A DNA stretch of 64,000 bases from Euborellia annulipes (GCA_023213315.1 JAKCPI010027556.1:1-64000), one strand, 5' to 3'. Numbered from the stretch's first letter, positions 11,736 to 22,920 are shown. Notes: a model not told the origin generated them from the letters alone. A program made the numbers and translations.

Positions 11736-11949
11736 TACAGTAACGCCACAATTAAGTAGGCTACCCTCCTTGTAACTAGAGCCTTAAGAATATGTTGAAG
11801 TAATTTTAAATTTGAAAAGGTAAAATAAAATCGTCTGTACCAGATTTTACGTTTTACCTTTTCTGTCATTAAAATTATTTCACTATACACCATATACTAT
11901 CTTAAGGCTCTAGCTTTCAGGTGGGGACTTAATTGTGGCGCTGACTGTA
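11736..11949. mobile_element. Mariner-type MITE with TA duplication
   Basis: Ends CAGTAACGCCACAATTAAGT and ACTTAATTGTGGCGC(TGA)CTG, flanked by TA. Internal arms AGAGCCTTAAGA and AAAAGGTAAAA also pair, so the 214 bp fold almost end to end. No transposase. Confidence 0.75.
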
Positions 11950-12146
11950 CTTATTGAATGAATTTTCACTGTATGTAGGCCTACAGTAATTTTATTTTAT
12001 TTTTCATATCTCCAAATCTTCATGTATTTTTTCACCATTTCGGTTCCGTATCTGCCGTTTAAAAAAAGAAATGGGTGTATTTGAATAAGACATTAATATT
12101 CAATGAATAAATCGATTTGGACTTGACATATTTAACAGTTTATCAG

Positions 12147-12350
12147 TATTTGGGTCGGTGACCTAGGTTATAGGTAGTCGCCCGCCGTGAAAGCGTGAAG
12201 GACTTGATTCGACTCCCGGGAATGCAATTTTGCACAATCATAAACACAAACTCATCTCATAAAACAATATTGACTGACTTACAGACAATCTTTGAGTGTT
12301 GGTTGAAAAAATTCCATCTTTTAAAAAAAAAAAGCTCTCTACCTATCTAA
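12147..12350 (+). mobile_element. SINE-3, tRNA-derived
   Basis: tRNA-like head (GTGACCTAGGTTATAGG; B-box region ATTCGACTCCCGGG), then GCAATTTTGCACAATCATAA, ATTGACTGACTTACAG, a GAAAAAATTCCATC block and poly-A followed by CTCTCTACC. The tail matches the element at 29275-29405. Confidence 0.65.
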
Positions 12351-12481
12351 AAATTATTTATTTATTTTACTTTTTTATTTAAATGAAGAAATGGTTAAAA
12401 AAATTTATTTTATTCAATTAATCGCCAACTCTTGTCATTTTTATTTATCTTAATTCTAATTTTTATTTAGACAATTTTTTT

Positions 12482-13128
12482 ACTTTCTCTTACCTCTATA
12501 TATATGTTAATATATATAGAGAGAAAGTATTGGATTCATGTCAAAAATTCGATGTCGAGATTTTGATGGATATACACGTTTTGAGGTCCCCTGAATCCAA
12601 AAAAGTGGTTTTCGCGACATGGTCTGTCTGTGTGTGTGTCTGTGAACAAAATATCTCAAGAATGGAAAGAGCTAGGAGGTTGAAATTTTATATTCAAGTT
12701 AGGGACCCCCATGGGACGTGACACGAAGCTTTTGAACAAAATCGACCAAAAAAGTACTAGAACTTTATTGATGCATTTTTTCATTTTTTTCGATTTTCTC
12801 AAAATTCGCTCTAACGATTTTTTTGCAAAAATCAATTATTTTTTAGATTCTCCTTAAAATGTATATTCTCATTTTGTGATTGAAATCTTCTGAAGACTAC
12901 TTTACTCTAGTACTCCTTAGGAGAAATGTTTGCCATGGTAACAAAATATAAATATTTTCACATAGGCCTATAGGCCTATACTTATAAATTTTACATCTTG
13001 AAAATCGAATATACCGTACTGTCGGAAACTAAATACATGTCAACACAAAAAATCTGGTGTGACAAGCACAAAACACAACTTTCAATTACTGAAGGTGTGT
13101 GCTGTGCGACCACTCACACCAGATTTTT
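12482..13128 (+). mobile_element. HINE-like element, full length
   Basis: Intact copy. The 5' end ACTTTCTCTTACC is at 12482, followed by a palindromic AT tract and a short (TG)n core near 12633-12648. The conserved GCCATGGTAACAAAATATAA segment is present. The 3' hairpin (AATCTGGTGTGACAAGC ... CACACCAGATTTTTT) closes the element. The short open frame at 12530-12721 is repeat sequence. Confidence 0.8.
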
Positions 13129-13604
13129 TTTTTTAACTTGGAAAAAAACACTTGGCACCTAAGTCTGGGTACTATAACCCTAGGGCTATAACATAATTGA
13201 ATGTTCTTCACTTGATTTATTTGTTTTGAGTTTGATAATGAATAATCGATAATTAGTTTGAAGATTAATGATAATGCGAAAACTCTTTCTAATTTTCTGT
13301 ATATGAGCTTATAATATGGGTATTAAGCAGTTAAATGTTTCGTAAAATATTCATTTATTCTCTGAGGTTTTTTCAAATCACCCTCTGCCCTTGCTCTTGG
13401 GGTCATATCTATTATTTAATCCATATCTATCATGTATAGAGAAATGTTTTTCTTTGGGATTTAAGTTTTTTTTTAGAAGCAGGGGAAGAAACGAGAACAA
13501 TAGATAGAAAACTATGGGAGAGAAGAAATATAACTTGTGTGAGGGAAAAAAGCTGGTCAACTTCAGATTTTTTTTTTAGATAATCTCAGCTTCTAATCCC
13601 TCTC

Positions 13605-13830
13605 TCATGCTTTTTAAAGACTTTTCGGCATCTTAGGCCATGTAGACTTTAACGATACTCAAATATTTAGATACGGGGGTCCTGGCACATTTATTTATAC
13701 CATTTGGTACCTAAATGATTTAAATAAATATTCATCAGACTGCCTGGGATCCGAACCCGAGCCCCTTGGCTTTAAGATTATTGATATTTGTCAACACCTC
13801 TAGCCTTTTGGCGGCGAGGGGAGTTTTGAT
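13605..13830 (-). mobile_element. SINE-1 variant with altered head
   Basis: Tail CTTTTCGGCATCTTAGGCC and middle (CCATTTGGTACCTAAATG, GACTGCCTGGGATCCGAACC) match SINE-1, but the head reads TTGGCTTTAAGATTATTGA and TCAACACCTCTAGCC. The copy at 15693-15830 has the same head, so this is a subfamily. Confidence 0.65.
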
Positions 13831-13887
13831 TATAAGAAAATAAATTGTTAGTAAAAGAATTAGATTTTCGGTTTAACTGTGGTTTAT

Positions 13888-13940
13888 TTGTAAAAATTAC
13901 AACGTTTCGGCCACTCATTCTGTGGCCTTCTTCAGGTACA
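13888..13940 (-). other. GAAACGT hairpin module (hammerhead-like)
   Basis: Minus strand: CTGAAGAA, a 6-bp stem GGCCAC/GTGGCC with 7-nt loop, then GAAACGTT. The order CUGANGA, stem, GAAA is that of a hammerhead ribozyme core, as found in Penelope-like elements, but one extra A follows CUGANGA. Confidence 0.45.
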
Positions 13941-13998
13941 ATTCAGCTAAGATTACAAAGGTTGTTACATCTGTGACAATCTCTAATCTAATCTAATT

Positions 13999-13999
<1 letters not shown>

Positions 14000-14032
<33 letters not shown>
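14000..14032 (+). repeat. Poly-C tract of 33
   Basis: Uninterrupted run of 33 C between AATTA and TTTTACTA, about 65 bp beyond the GAAACGT hairpin. Such runs can form i-motif/G4 and are prone to assembly length error. Confidence 0.9.
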
Positions 14033-14390
14033 TTTTACTAATGATAACAACTGTGAAAGCCTAAACTCCAAAATAAAGAAATGTTTATTAGTGAATTTTA
14101 AAATATCAATAAAGCTACGCTCATGAACGATTATCTATGCCAGATAAATAGACCTTGAGTCGTCTATATGCTAGTGTGAATGAAATAATATATTTTAATA
14201 ATGCATCTTTCAAATGTAGGCCTACAGGATATTTTTTTTTTTTTTTTTGTAAATTCCTTGATAATTGTATTAACTGTTATTTGTAAAATGCATTGTAGCT
14301 ATTTTCCAAGTAAATAAAGAATTTCTGTTGGAAATTTTATCAATAATTTCACTAAGTAAATAAATATCAGAAATAAAACTTGTGTACTAT

Positions 14391-14596
14391 CCAGGGCCGT
14401 AGCCAGGGGGTGCCCGAAATCCGGAAAAATTACAAAAAAAATTGAAATATATAGAGAAACATCATAGTGATCAAATTTTAAATTTTGTTAGAAATTATTA
14501 AAAGATATTTTATATTCTTTAAACTTTATTCATTTGGGACTGGGGAATTACTTCACGGATCATCCAACCCCCCCCCCCCATTAGCCCGTCCCTGGT
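14391..14596. mobile_element. hAT-like MITE
   Basis: CAGGGCCGTAGCCAGGGGG at the left and CCCATTAGCCCGTCCCTG at the right are imperfect terminal inverses. No clear 8-bp duplication. Confidence 0.55.
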
Positions 14597-15117
14597 AGAC
14601 TTCTACCTATTTTTTCTAGGGAATATAGGAATAAAGTACACTTCAAACAATTTTGGGCGGAATTCGAGAGTTTTAAAGAGCAACTAAAAAATGTATGAAT
14701 TTCATTCAAAATCCTTAGAGCGAAACTTGAAAATTACATCAATAAAGAGGTTTGAATTACATGCCTAAGCATTTGTTAATTAAACAAGATATGCATATGT
14801 TAAGTTTATGGGAAATAGAATAAGTAATCCACACTGCATGGTATATACAGTAGCTTATTGTATAGAAAATTCAGAAAATGGCCCAATTTTTGGCAAAATT
14901 TTTATTTTAGTCAACAGCTTGCCAATATCTAACAATAAATTATGATATGTTAGTTGATTGAGGATGATTAATCGAAATTATAATCATGCGATCCTATTTT
15001 ACTTTACTACAATTAAAGGACTATTTGTCTTGCAATTAGATGTTAAATCAAGCTTTTATTTTTTTCAGTTTTGAATTGATTGCTTCTTGAAAAGATTTGA
15101 TTAGTTTTAACGTAACT

Positions 15118-15410
15118 CTAGGCCGCTTTATTTATTTGGTGGTGGTGAAAGGGGACGCCAAGTTGCGAGAGAGGTGTTTTGGGCGCGAAGGGCGCAACGC
15201 TTCGCCCCGGCGCCCTTCGCAGCTGGCGCAGACGTTTTATTAAGCCGGGCTTGATGGGGTGGATGGGTGGATGGGTGGGTGGGTGTGTTGTCCCCTTGTG
15301 TCCCCAAGGAGGACTTATAAATCGACAACACATGCCTCCCCGAAAGAGACATACAAGTCTATATTATCACGTCAGGGGTAAATTAGAAGATGACCCCTCA
15401 TTATGACGCC
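15118..15410. other. GC-rich island, possible enhancer or promoter
   Basis: GGGCGCGAAGGGCGCAACGC, GGCGCAGACGTTTTATTAAG and tandem GGATGGGTGG units. Unlike its surroundings and not a repeat seen elsewhere here. Three open frames cross it with no supporting features. Confidence 0.25.
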
Positions 15411-15692
15411 GAGGGTGGAATTTTTTTTTTATTACCAAACAAGTCAACGAATTTAGTGAATGGACGGTAATAAAATACAATAAGTCGCTGGAAACATTTG
15501 CTAAATAAGTCAGACTTTAATTTAAGTTTCTTTTTTATTTAAAGCCGACCCCAAAGTAATGGATTAGTGAAAAAAATAATTAATGTAATAATATGTAAAT
15601 TATTCAAAACCTTGAAAATACCGGGAATACTTTTCACGGATAGATTTTTTTTTACTATCCTGCCCTATTATAATAGTAAAGGGAAAATACGA

Positions 15693-15830
15693 TTATACCA
15701 TTTGGTATCTAAATGAGTTAAATAAATTCTTCGGACTGCCTGGACTGAGCCCCCTCCCCTTGGCTTTTAGATTACCAATATTGGCATTTGTCAACATCTC
15801 TAAACCTCTCAACCACAAAGGGAGGAGGGA
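15693..15830 (-). mobile_element. SINE-1 variant head fragment
   Basis: Shares ACCATTTGGTATCTAAATG, GGACTGCCTGGACTGAGCC and TTGGCTTTTAGATTACC with 13680-13800. The tail is absent. Confidence 0.6.
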
Positions 15831-15860
15831 TGAGATAGTAATCCATTTAATTAATTAATA

Positions 15861-15995
15861 GTTCGATGATTTTATTTAAGCCATTTGGATACCAGATGGG
15901 CCTCCAGATACCTCGGTTATCGTCTAAAGTCTTATATGGCCTAAGTTGCCGAAAAGACTGTGTGAATGTGTGTGTGAATGTGAGAGTGAATGAGG
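15861..15995 (+). mobile_element. SINE-1, 5' truncated, no poly-A, with TSD
   Basis: Begins GTTCGATGATTTTATTTAAG and ends in the GTGAGAGTGAATGAGG tail. Flanked by AATTAATTAATA at 15849-15860 and 15996-16007. An internal deletion removes the CCTGGACCCC segment. Confidence 0.75.
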
Positions 15996-16069
15996 AATTA
16001 ATTAATAATTAGATTGTGTTGAAAGTAAGATCGGATCCAGAGGGGTTTTTCGGGGGGAGGGAGTGGGGG

Positions 16070-16240
16070 GGGGTATTCTGGTGTGACTGGACGCGCAGCA
16101 CACAATTTTTTTCTTAATTTCGGTAATTTAAAGGCGCATTCTGTACTTGTTTGCCAGAATATAAATACAAATCAAATTTTTAAGTATTCATTTTTAAAAT
16201 TTTACATTAAAAATAAATTTAAAAAAAAAGTATTTTTTTC
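16070..16240 (-). mobile_element. HINE-like 3' fragment, second subfamily
   Basis: Begins TTCTGGTGTGACTGGACG and shares its next about 160 bp with 22132-22300, including TTAAAGGCGCATTCTGTACT. Both differ from the main subfamily in the hairpin loop and distal sequence, so this is a distinct lineage of the same family. Confidence 0.6.
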
Positions 16241-16254
16241 AAATCCTTTTGGTT

Positions 16255-16560
16255 GAAAGCATGGACGCTCTGTGGTCCTAATATTACAGAAATATTTAGC
16301 AAGATATTTTTTCTAAAGTTCTATTGAAAATCCATTCCACAACTCATAACAAAAGTCCTTAATCCCACAAATACAAAATCGAATGTTCGAATTAGTAGCT
16401 AATATTAAAAATTGTTAGATTATATAACACAAAATACTCAAAAAGTCCTTCCTTTGCTTGGGTAAAAGAGAAATGTGCTTTGAATAAAATCAAATCATTT
16501 CGTCATGTTTTAAATAATTAACTCTTTGAATTTGTCAAAGATTTATATACCAGGATAAAT
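16255..16560 (+). repeat. Interspersed repeat shared with 40130-40818, uninterrupted copy
   Basis: Shares TATTGAAAATCCATTCCAC, GAATTAGTAGCTAATATTAA, AAAAAGTCCTTCCTTTGC and AAATCAAATCATTTCGTC with the 40-kb copy, which contains a 468-bp Helitron not present here. It therefore serves as the empty site. Confidence 0.75.
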
Positions 16561-16862
16561 ATAATTTAGAAATGAATAAGAATTGTAAAAATTTAAATAT
16601 TTACTCACCAAATGAAGAAGTTGTGGAGATAAAGCTGAGCAGCGCTCGGAGCACGTCTAATAGAACTCGCTTCTCAGCCTTTACTGACGATCGAACAAAA
16701 CCCATCCAGGAATGCAACCGCTGGCGACCTGTAAGAACAAGTAAACAATCATATAGAAAAGTATATCTATATCTGTGTGAGGTGTGTATGTGTGTGTGCG
16801 AGGGCAAAGAGATTATTATATCAGACTCCATTTGAATCAACGAAAGTAATAAAATTATTCTT

Positions 16863-16906
16863 GCCCTCGGAGCTTGGTGTTGGCGTGTTAACTTCGTATA
16901 CCAAAA
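16863..16906 (+). mobile_element. SINE-1 5' part, cut off by a foldback element
   Basis: GCCCTCGGAGCTTGGTGTTG ... TTCGTATACCAAAA is the tRNA-like head. It stops exactly where the foldback element (CACTGTG...) begins. Confidence 0.65.
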
Positions 16907-17151
16907 CACTGTGAGGCAAAATGAAACGTTTTTTTCGGCCCCTTCTTCCTCAGATTCTTAAGTAAAATGGCCTCCTGAATCCAAATATGACCTCCGTTTT
17001 TCCCCATCACGTACCGTTTTCGGGGGCGGGGGGAGCCCCCTATTTATTTCCACCCCTTTTCGTTAATTATAGGGCCATGAATCAAATTTGGAGGGATGAA
17101 AAGGAGCATTTTAGACTTAAAATTTCTTCAGAAGGTCTATAGAAGTGAAAA

Positions 17152-17426
17152 TTTTATTTTTTTTTTTTTAAACATTCACACTTTTTTCTCATTCACACTC
17201 ACACTGAACACACATTCACACTGTCTTTTCGGCAGCTCAGGCCATATAAGACATTTACGATAACCGTTATTTATGAATTTATATATATTAGGGTCCAGGC
17301 ATTTTTATTTAAGCCATCTGGTATCCAGATGGCTTAAATAAAATCATCGGACTGCCTGGGGTCCGAACCAGCGACGTTTGGTATATGAGGTTAGCACGCT
17401 AACCTCTACACCACGCCCCGCGGGCT
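17152..17426 (-). mobile_element. SINE-1, full length, in a foldback arm
   Basis: Poly-T start, complete tail, body and head (CTAACCTCTACACCACGCCC). Flanked by AGTGAAAA at 17144-17151 and 17427-17434. The opposite arm near 19728 has the uninterrupted sequence. Confidence 0.88.
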
Positions 17427-17765
17427 AGTGAAAAGTTAAAAAACATTAAAATTTGGATAGGAGGGGAGGATGTGGGGGAGGATTTTGTCCCTTAAAATGC
17501 AAAAAAAAAAAAATGATCGATTTTTTCACAATTTTTCCACTAATTTTCTACATATTCCAGCGGACAGACCCATCTCACCCTTCCTTAAACATCCCTCAAC
17601 TAAAAAAAAATTATATAGGATAAAGCGGGTGGGGTGTGAGCGATTCCGAAGCCGTTACAAGAAGATGGAAGATTCACAGGCCCTCGCTGCACAGTTGGTC
17701 AAATTAGCAAATAGGCGGCTATAACTTTCATTTTTTTTGGCTGATCTTTACAAATTTAAAGTTAA

Positions 17766-19374
17766 ATATAAGGATTCTTCTATGTCCTTTAATATTTTTA
17801 CATATTTTATCTAAAGGGGTAGAAATTACTTCTTGTCAAAGTTTGAAAAAAAATGATAATCTATGAAATATAAAGTTACTCTTTTGTAAATAAATCAGTA
17901 AAAATATGACATTTATAAAACCTAAATTTATTTATAGAAAAATTTACATGGGGTAGACTACCCTATACTCAAGGGGCAAAAAAGACTTGTAAGTTTTAAG
18001 AAAATTTGTAGAGTGGAAAAATAGCTTGGGAGGGAGAGGGTGGCCTTTAAACAAACAGAAATAAAATTAATTTTTATATAAAATTCTAAAAGAATTTAAT
18101 GAGAAAAACAAATGCAATTTTATTCATTAATTTATTTTTATAATTGAATGTGAATTAATGAATATCTATAAGGGGATGCGTGAGCCGAGGGGGATCGAAT
18201 TATATCTAAAACTACAAAGAAAGGAAATATATCCATGAAACGAAGAACGGATTTACAGGCTTGAGGCATGTTACGACACAGAAAGGTAAGCAAATTAAAA
18301 AAAATCATCTGAATTTTTACACTTATAATTAGGGGAGGCGAGTGGAGAAACTGCTCAAGAAAATCAGGCATTCAGACAGTGAAAAAGAAAATTCCACCTC
18401 CAAAAATCTCACTTATTACTAGGCCACTGACGAGAGATAAAAGTTTAGGAATTTATATTTTCAATTATTTAATAATAATTTCTTATTAAATAATATAGGA
18501 GAATATAAATTCCCTGTTAGAGGGGTGGAGGGTGAGGAGGGAGGGAAAGAAATCATTGCTTAAATGTAAAAAATTTACAAAAAAATAATTTTCTATTTTC
18601 ATTTTCATTTTTAAAGAAAAAAACTATTTTGTTTATTATGGAAGGGATGATTTACACCCTTTCTCACCCTCTCTCTGGGGTACACGAATTCATCATAGAG
18701 TTATATTTAAAAAATTGGATATTTTTATCAGTATATTATAAGAGAGAAAAATAATATACAAAATTACTTTAATTCGTTATGCAAATGAGATGTGAAAATA
18801 TTCATTACCTTAATAATAAGATGACCAGGTGGGGAGTTTGGTGGATAAATGTCTTATTTGCACAAATCACAACACAATATAAAATAAACTAAACACACGC
18901 GAGAGAGAGAGAGAGTGGAGCTGAACCGAATGACTCATGGCTCGACTCGAATACATCTAAAAGACCAGACCGCCTGGCAGGCAGGCAGCCAGCAAAGAGG
19001 CAAAGAAAGATAGCATTGCTCTCTGAACGACCAAGAATAAAAATTATCAAATAAGTTCTCTATTTATAAAAATTCTATTCACTTGCAAACTAACGGGGTT
19101 TTATTCCGTTGGGAATTAATTCGAAATTAAATAACTATTAAAAGACTCACTTCATTTATCCACCCTTACAACTCACCTCCAATTATATAAAATACTTCCA
19201 AGTATTATTTTTTGTATTTATTTATTTATTAGGGATATAGTCGAAGTGAAATATATTTAAAAAGACTTATTTAATTAATCCACCCCTAAAAATCAATTAA
19301 ATAAAATACTTCCAAGTATTATTTATTGTGTTTATTTATTTATTAGGAATATATTCGAAGTGAAAAAAGAATCC
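17766..19374. other. Interior of the 3.1-kb foldback element
   Basis: AT-rich, with frequent GAGGGAGGGA-type purine tracts. A GA run with TGGAGCTGAACCG at 18901-18928 is similar to 28660-28700. The longest frame (18138-18371, minus) has no recognisable domain. Confidence 0.5.
19128..19368 (+). repeat. Tandem duplication, unit about 120 bp
   Basis: AAAATACTTCCAAGTATTAT followed by TTTATTTATTTATTAGG and ATTCGAAGTGAAA occurs twice in direct order (starts near 19188 and 19305). Confidence 0.75.
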
Positions 19375-20006
19375 GTATATTTTTTAAATTTGTAAAGATG
19401 AGCCTAAAAAATGAAAGTTATAGCCGCATGCCAATTTGACCCACTGTGCAGCGAGGGGCTGTGAATCTTCCATCTTCTTGTAAGGGCTTCGGAATCGCTC
19501 ACACCGCACCCGCTTTATCCTATATATTTTTTTTTAGTTGAGGGATGTTTAACTAAGGGTGAGGCCCACCTCACTCTGTTAGCTGGAATATGTAGATCAG
19601 TGAAAAAATTGTGAAAAAATTAGAAAAAATCGATCATTTTTAATGATTTTTTTGCATTTTAAGCGACAAAATCCTCCCCCACATCCCCCCCCCTTGGAAC
19701 TAAATGTTAATGTTTTTTAACTTTCCACTTCTCTAGACCTTCTGAAGAAATGTTAAGACTAAAATATTCCTTTTCATCCCTCCAAATTTGATTCATGGCC
19801 CTTTACTTTGTATGCAGAAATAAATATTTTTATTATTATTATTTTTATTATTATAATTAATGAAAAGGGATGGAAATAAGTAGGGGCCCCCCACTCGAAA
19901 ACGGTAGGTGGTGGGGGAAAACGGAGGTCATATTTGGATTCAGGAGGTCATTTTACTTAAGAATCTGAAGGAATTATCTCGGAGCTTTTTTTCCTGCCGC
20001 ACAGTG

Positions 20007-20175
20007 ATACCAAATGGCTTAAATAATAATGCATGGACCCCCAATAGATATATTAAACATACGAGAATGGTTTAAAATCTTAAATGGCCTAAGTTGCCGA
20101 AAAGACAGTGTGAATGTGTGTGTGAGTGTGAGTGTGAATGAGAAAAAAGTGTGAGTGTTTAAAAAAAAAAAAAAT
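20007..20175 (+). mobile_element. SINE-1 3' part, after the foldback element
   Basis: ATACCAAATGGCTTAAATAA through GTTGCCGAAAAGACAGTGTG and poly-A. It follows the CACAGTG end of the foldback element and pairs with the head at 16863-16906, but about 50 bp of SINE middle are missing between them. Confidence 0.7.
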
Positions 20176-20247
20176 TATTCCATATTTTTATTAAATTTTA
20201 ATAAAATTGTAATTTATTTCTATTCTCTCTTATACTCCTTGAAACCA

Positions 20248-20700
20248 TCGACACAAAAATGTGGTGAAACAAGCACCCTAATTTTCAATTACCGAAGGTA
20301 AGAGTTTATGTCAAAAATTCGATGTCGAAATTTTGATGGAAATACGTTTTGAGGTCCCCTGAGTCATAGGTGTAGCCAAGGGGGGAAGATTTGGGGGTTC
20401 AACCCCCCTCCCCCCCAATGGGACCAAGCCATGACTAGATATTTAAACTTTATAATACAAATTATATTTCATATCTAGAGTAAGAGAAAGTAAAATATAA
20501 TAATTTAATTTAGCTAAAAAAAAAAAAAAAATGATTTATAAATACCCTAAAATAATCTTAAATTTTTCAAATGTTGGAAAAATTTTTCTTGAACCCCCCC
20601 CCCCCCCCATCAAAAATTTCTGACTACGCCTATGCCCTGAGTTCAACAAAAAAAGTGGATCCCGCAAATGGTCTGTCTGTGTGTATCCCAAATTAAAAGC
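20248..20700 (+). mobile_element. Rearranged HINE-like element split by a hAT MITE
   Basis: A piece of the 3' hairpin (CGACACAAAAATGTGGTG ... ACCGAAGGTAAGAG) is fused directly to the 5' body (ATGTCAAAAATTCGATGTCG). It is then interrupted at 20365-20634 by a MITE, after which the HINE body resumes with AAAAGTGGATCC and a TG repeat. Confidence 0.6.
20365..20634 (+). mobile_element. hAT-type MITE, CATAGGYGTAGYC ends, 8-bp TSD
   Basis: CATAGGTGTAGCC and GACTACGCCTATG at the ends, with C-rich subterminal tracts. Flanked by CCCTGAGT at 20357-20364 and 20635-20642. Same family as 52936-53165. Confidence 0.88.
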
Positions 20701-21664
20701 ATTTTTTAAAACATAATTTTTTGATAAATAATTCATAGCTTCAAATTCCAGAAAATATCGGAGAAGTTGAAGTTCTTTTCTATGCAGGGCAGCGAAAACG
20801 TTAACTCGGGAATATCTTCTCCATTTTTTGCATCCTGCCAACTACTCTCTATAAATCAATGAATTCTAATATTGTGATGTATCACAAGCTGATAAATGAT
20901 CCACAGAGAAGTCTCTCTCATCTCCTATAAATAAAGCCCATTTCACGCCCCTTTGCTTCCTCTCTAATATTATTGTCCGTTTTGAAGCCATCTGTCCATC
21001 ATAAATTAACATTTAAATTCATTATTATATAACCTATATTAAAATCTTATTCAAGTGAAATTCGTCAGGGTTTAGGGATTCTTTTATATCTTTTATATGG
21101 TAGTTATAATCATATAAACGAAATATTTAATAATATTCATAATATGATTTATTAAAAAATAAAAAATTCATCAATTACTAATTTCTAAATCGTGAAAATC
21201 CCTACAGATAAGTCGAACAAATTAAACGAAATAAGTTGATAAATAAAATCGGGCAGAGAGTACTAGTACTTTACTGATGTACTTTTTCACTACAATATAA
21301 TTTAAACAAATATCAGAAGGGGTGGGGGGTGAAGAATCACTTGGGCTTCGATCTTAAGATTGCTACCCTTTGATAACAGAATGAAACAAATTTTTAATGA
21401 TGGAATTTTTAAATGACTTGTTTTTCTAAATACGTATGTATGTGTTGTGATGGGAAGGGAGGATATCAATGAACAGCCCCAGGGTCTACCAAACTCCAGG
21501 TAGACCTAGAGATGTGGTCAAAAAATCGGTAAAAAATACTTTACTGATGTACTTTTTCAATTTTTTTCGATTTTTTCTAAATTCGCTCGAACGATTTTGG
21601 TTAAAATTCATAAATCAATTATTTTTTAGACGCTCTTGAAAGTGTATATTCCCATTCAAATCTA

Positions 21665-21750
21665 TTTCATAAATTGAAATAAATAGGGATGGGGACTAAA
21701 TGGCCTCCGATGCCGAAATAGACCTTAAAACTAATTTAAAAAAAACTCTA
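21665..21750 (+). mobile_element. SINE-2 3' fragment
   Basis: AAATTGAAATAAATAGGG, GGGGACTAAATGGCCTCCG and ATGCCGAAATAGACCTTAAA. It interrupts a HINE. Confidence 0.6.
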
Positions 21751-21965
21751 TCTATTGTGGGGCCTACTAACATATAAATATAAGTAAACATAAGTAAACA
21801 CAAAAAAATCTGTGACAAGCAAAGAACACAACTTACAATTTCGAAATGTAAGAGAAAGTTGTGACGTGTAACACCTGATTTTTAAAATTTAAATATTTTA
21901 CCTCTTGGATTCTAATATGGTATAACTGTTAATAACGGAAACTAAACTTACTTATATGTGGTGAT

Positions 21966-22624
21966 TAGGGCTCGGATTTATATGCACTAAAAATCTTTAA
22001 AATAGGAAGGCAACTAAGCACTAAAAATTATTAAAATAGGCACTTAAAAAGGCATTTATTGTAAAAATAGGCACTTAAAAGGCAGAAATTAAAAAATAAT
22101 ATAAAAAATTTTAAAAATTGACGTCTTATTTTTGGTAATCTGGTGTGACTGGTCGCACAGCACACAATTTTTCTTAATTTCGGTAATTTAAAGGCGCATT
22201 CTGTACTTGTTTGCCAGAATACAAATAGAAATCAAATTTTAAAGTACTAATTTTTAAAATTTTACATTAAAAATAAATTTTTTTTTTCGAAAAAAATATT
22301 TTTTTTTAAATCTCGGGGGGGGGGAGTAATTACCCCTTTACCCCCCCTTGAAATATTTTCTTGATAATTCATAAAATTTTAAATTTAGGCTATGTATAGC
22401 TCGTAAAAATGGAAATTAGCTATTTGAACTTAAAATAGGCACTAAAAAAGGCATTTATAGATGAAATAGGCACTAAAACCCAAAATCGGCCAAAATAGGC
22501 ATTATAGGCACTAACAAATGCCTCTTATTTTATTCAGAATTTCATGAAACGTATAAATATCATATTGGCCTAAATTTTAAGCCATAAATTAAAAAAAGGC
22601 AAATAGGGCGAAATCCGAGCCCTA
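21966..22624. mobile_element. hAT-type element with AATAGGCACTAAAA subterminal repeats, 8-bp TSD
   Basis: TAGGGCTCGGATTT and AAATCCGAGCCCTA at the ends, flanked by GTGGTGAT at 21958-21965 and 22625-22632. About eight AAATAGGCACT-type motifs lie near both ends, as expected for hAT transposase-binding repeats. A HINE fragment is nested at 22132-22300. No transposase. Confidence 0.88.
22132..22300 (-). mobile_element. HINE-like fragment of the second subfamily, inside hAT
   Basis: TAATCTGGTGTGACTGGTCG ... TTAAAGGCGCATTCTGTACT, nearly identical to 16075-16240. Confidence 0.65.
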
Positions 22625-22733
22625 GTGGTGATAGCATCCCAGTGTTGATCGCTCACTTCCACCAGATTTTTTAATATAAAATGAAAAATTATTTTAGATT
22701 TGGAATGATCAAATTCTGAATCTCAATCAGCAG

Positions 22734-22920
22734 CAGGGCCAGATCAAGGGGCACGGCAGTGGGGGCATAGCCCCGGGCGGCAGATCAGGGGGCGGCAATT
22801 AAAGAAAGATTTACTAAAAATAAGGTAAAATGATATGAATTTTGTACAGAAAATTTTGAGGAGGGGGCGGCAAATTAAATTTTGCCCCCCCCCTATAAAA
22901 ATCTCGTAGTTCCGGCCCTG
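22734..22920. mobile_element. hAT-type MITE, CAGGGCC ends, 8-bp TSD
   Basis: CAGGGCC ... CCGGCCCTG, 187 bp, flanked by ATCAGCAG at 22726-22733 and 22921-22928. Contains GGGGGCGGCAAATTAAATTT near the right end. Confidence 0.88.

Larger units (their letters stand above)
16907..20006. mobile_element. 3.1-kb foldback DNA transposon with ~600-bp arms
   Basis: Arms 16907-17765 (less a 275-bp SINE) and 19375-20006 are inverted copies, with ends CACTGTG/CACAGTG. Shared arm landmarks include AGATTCTTAAGTAAAATG, GGAGGTCATATTTGG-type sequence, GTGGGGGAGGATTTTGTC and TGGAAGATTCACAG. It splits a SINE-1: ATACCAAA is present on both flanks, but since SINE-1 carries that word twice it may or may not be a TSD. 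The 1.6-kb interior has no transposase frame. Confidence 0.72.
21525..22680 (+). mobile_element. HINE-like element carrying a SINE-2 piece and a hAT element
   Basis: The 3' half of the family starts at ACTTTACTGATGTACTTTTT. It is broken by SINE-2-like sequence at 21665-21745, continues through a decayed hairpin (ATCTGTGACAAGC near 21810), then through the GGAAACTAAAC block. It is broken again by the hAT element 21966-22624 and ends at CACTTCCACCAGATTTTTT near 22675. Confidence 0.6.

Noticed and set aside
16601..16909. 102-codon minus-strand frame
   Set aside because: No domain or splice support. It overlaps a SINE fragment and a CA/TG-rich stretch.
19128..19368. CRISPR-like direct repeats
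   Set aside because: Only two about 120-bp tandem units, no spacer array; the genome is eukaryotic.
20000..20006. CACAGTG as an immune-type recombination signal
   Set aside because: There is no nonamer at 12/23 spacing; the heptamer is the inverted end of the foldback element.
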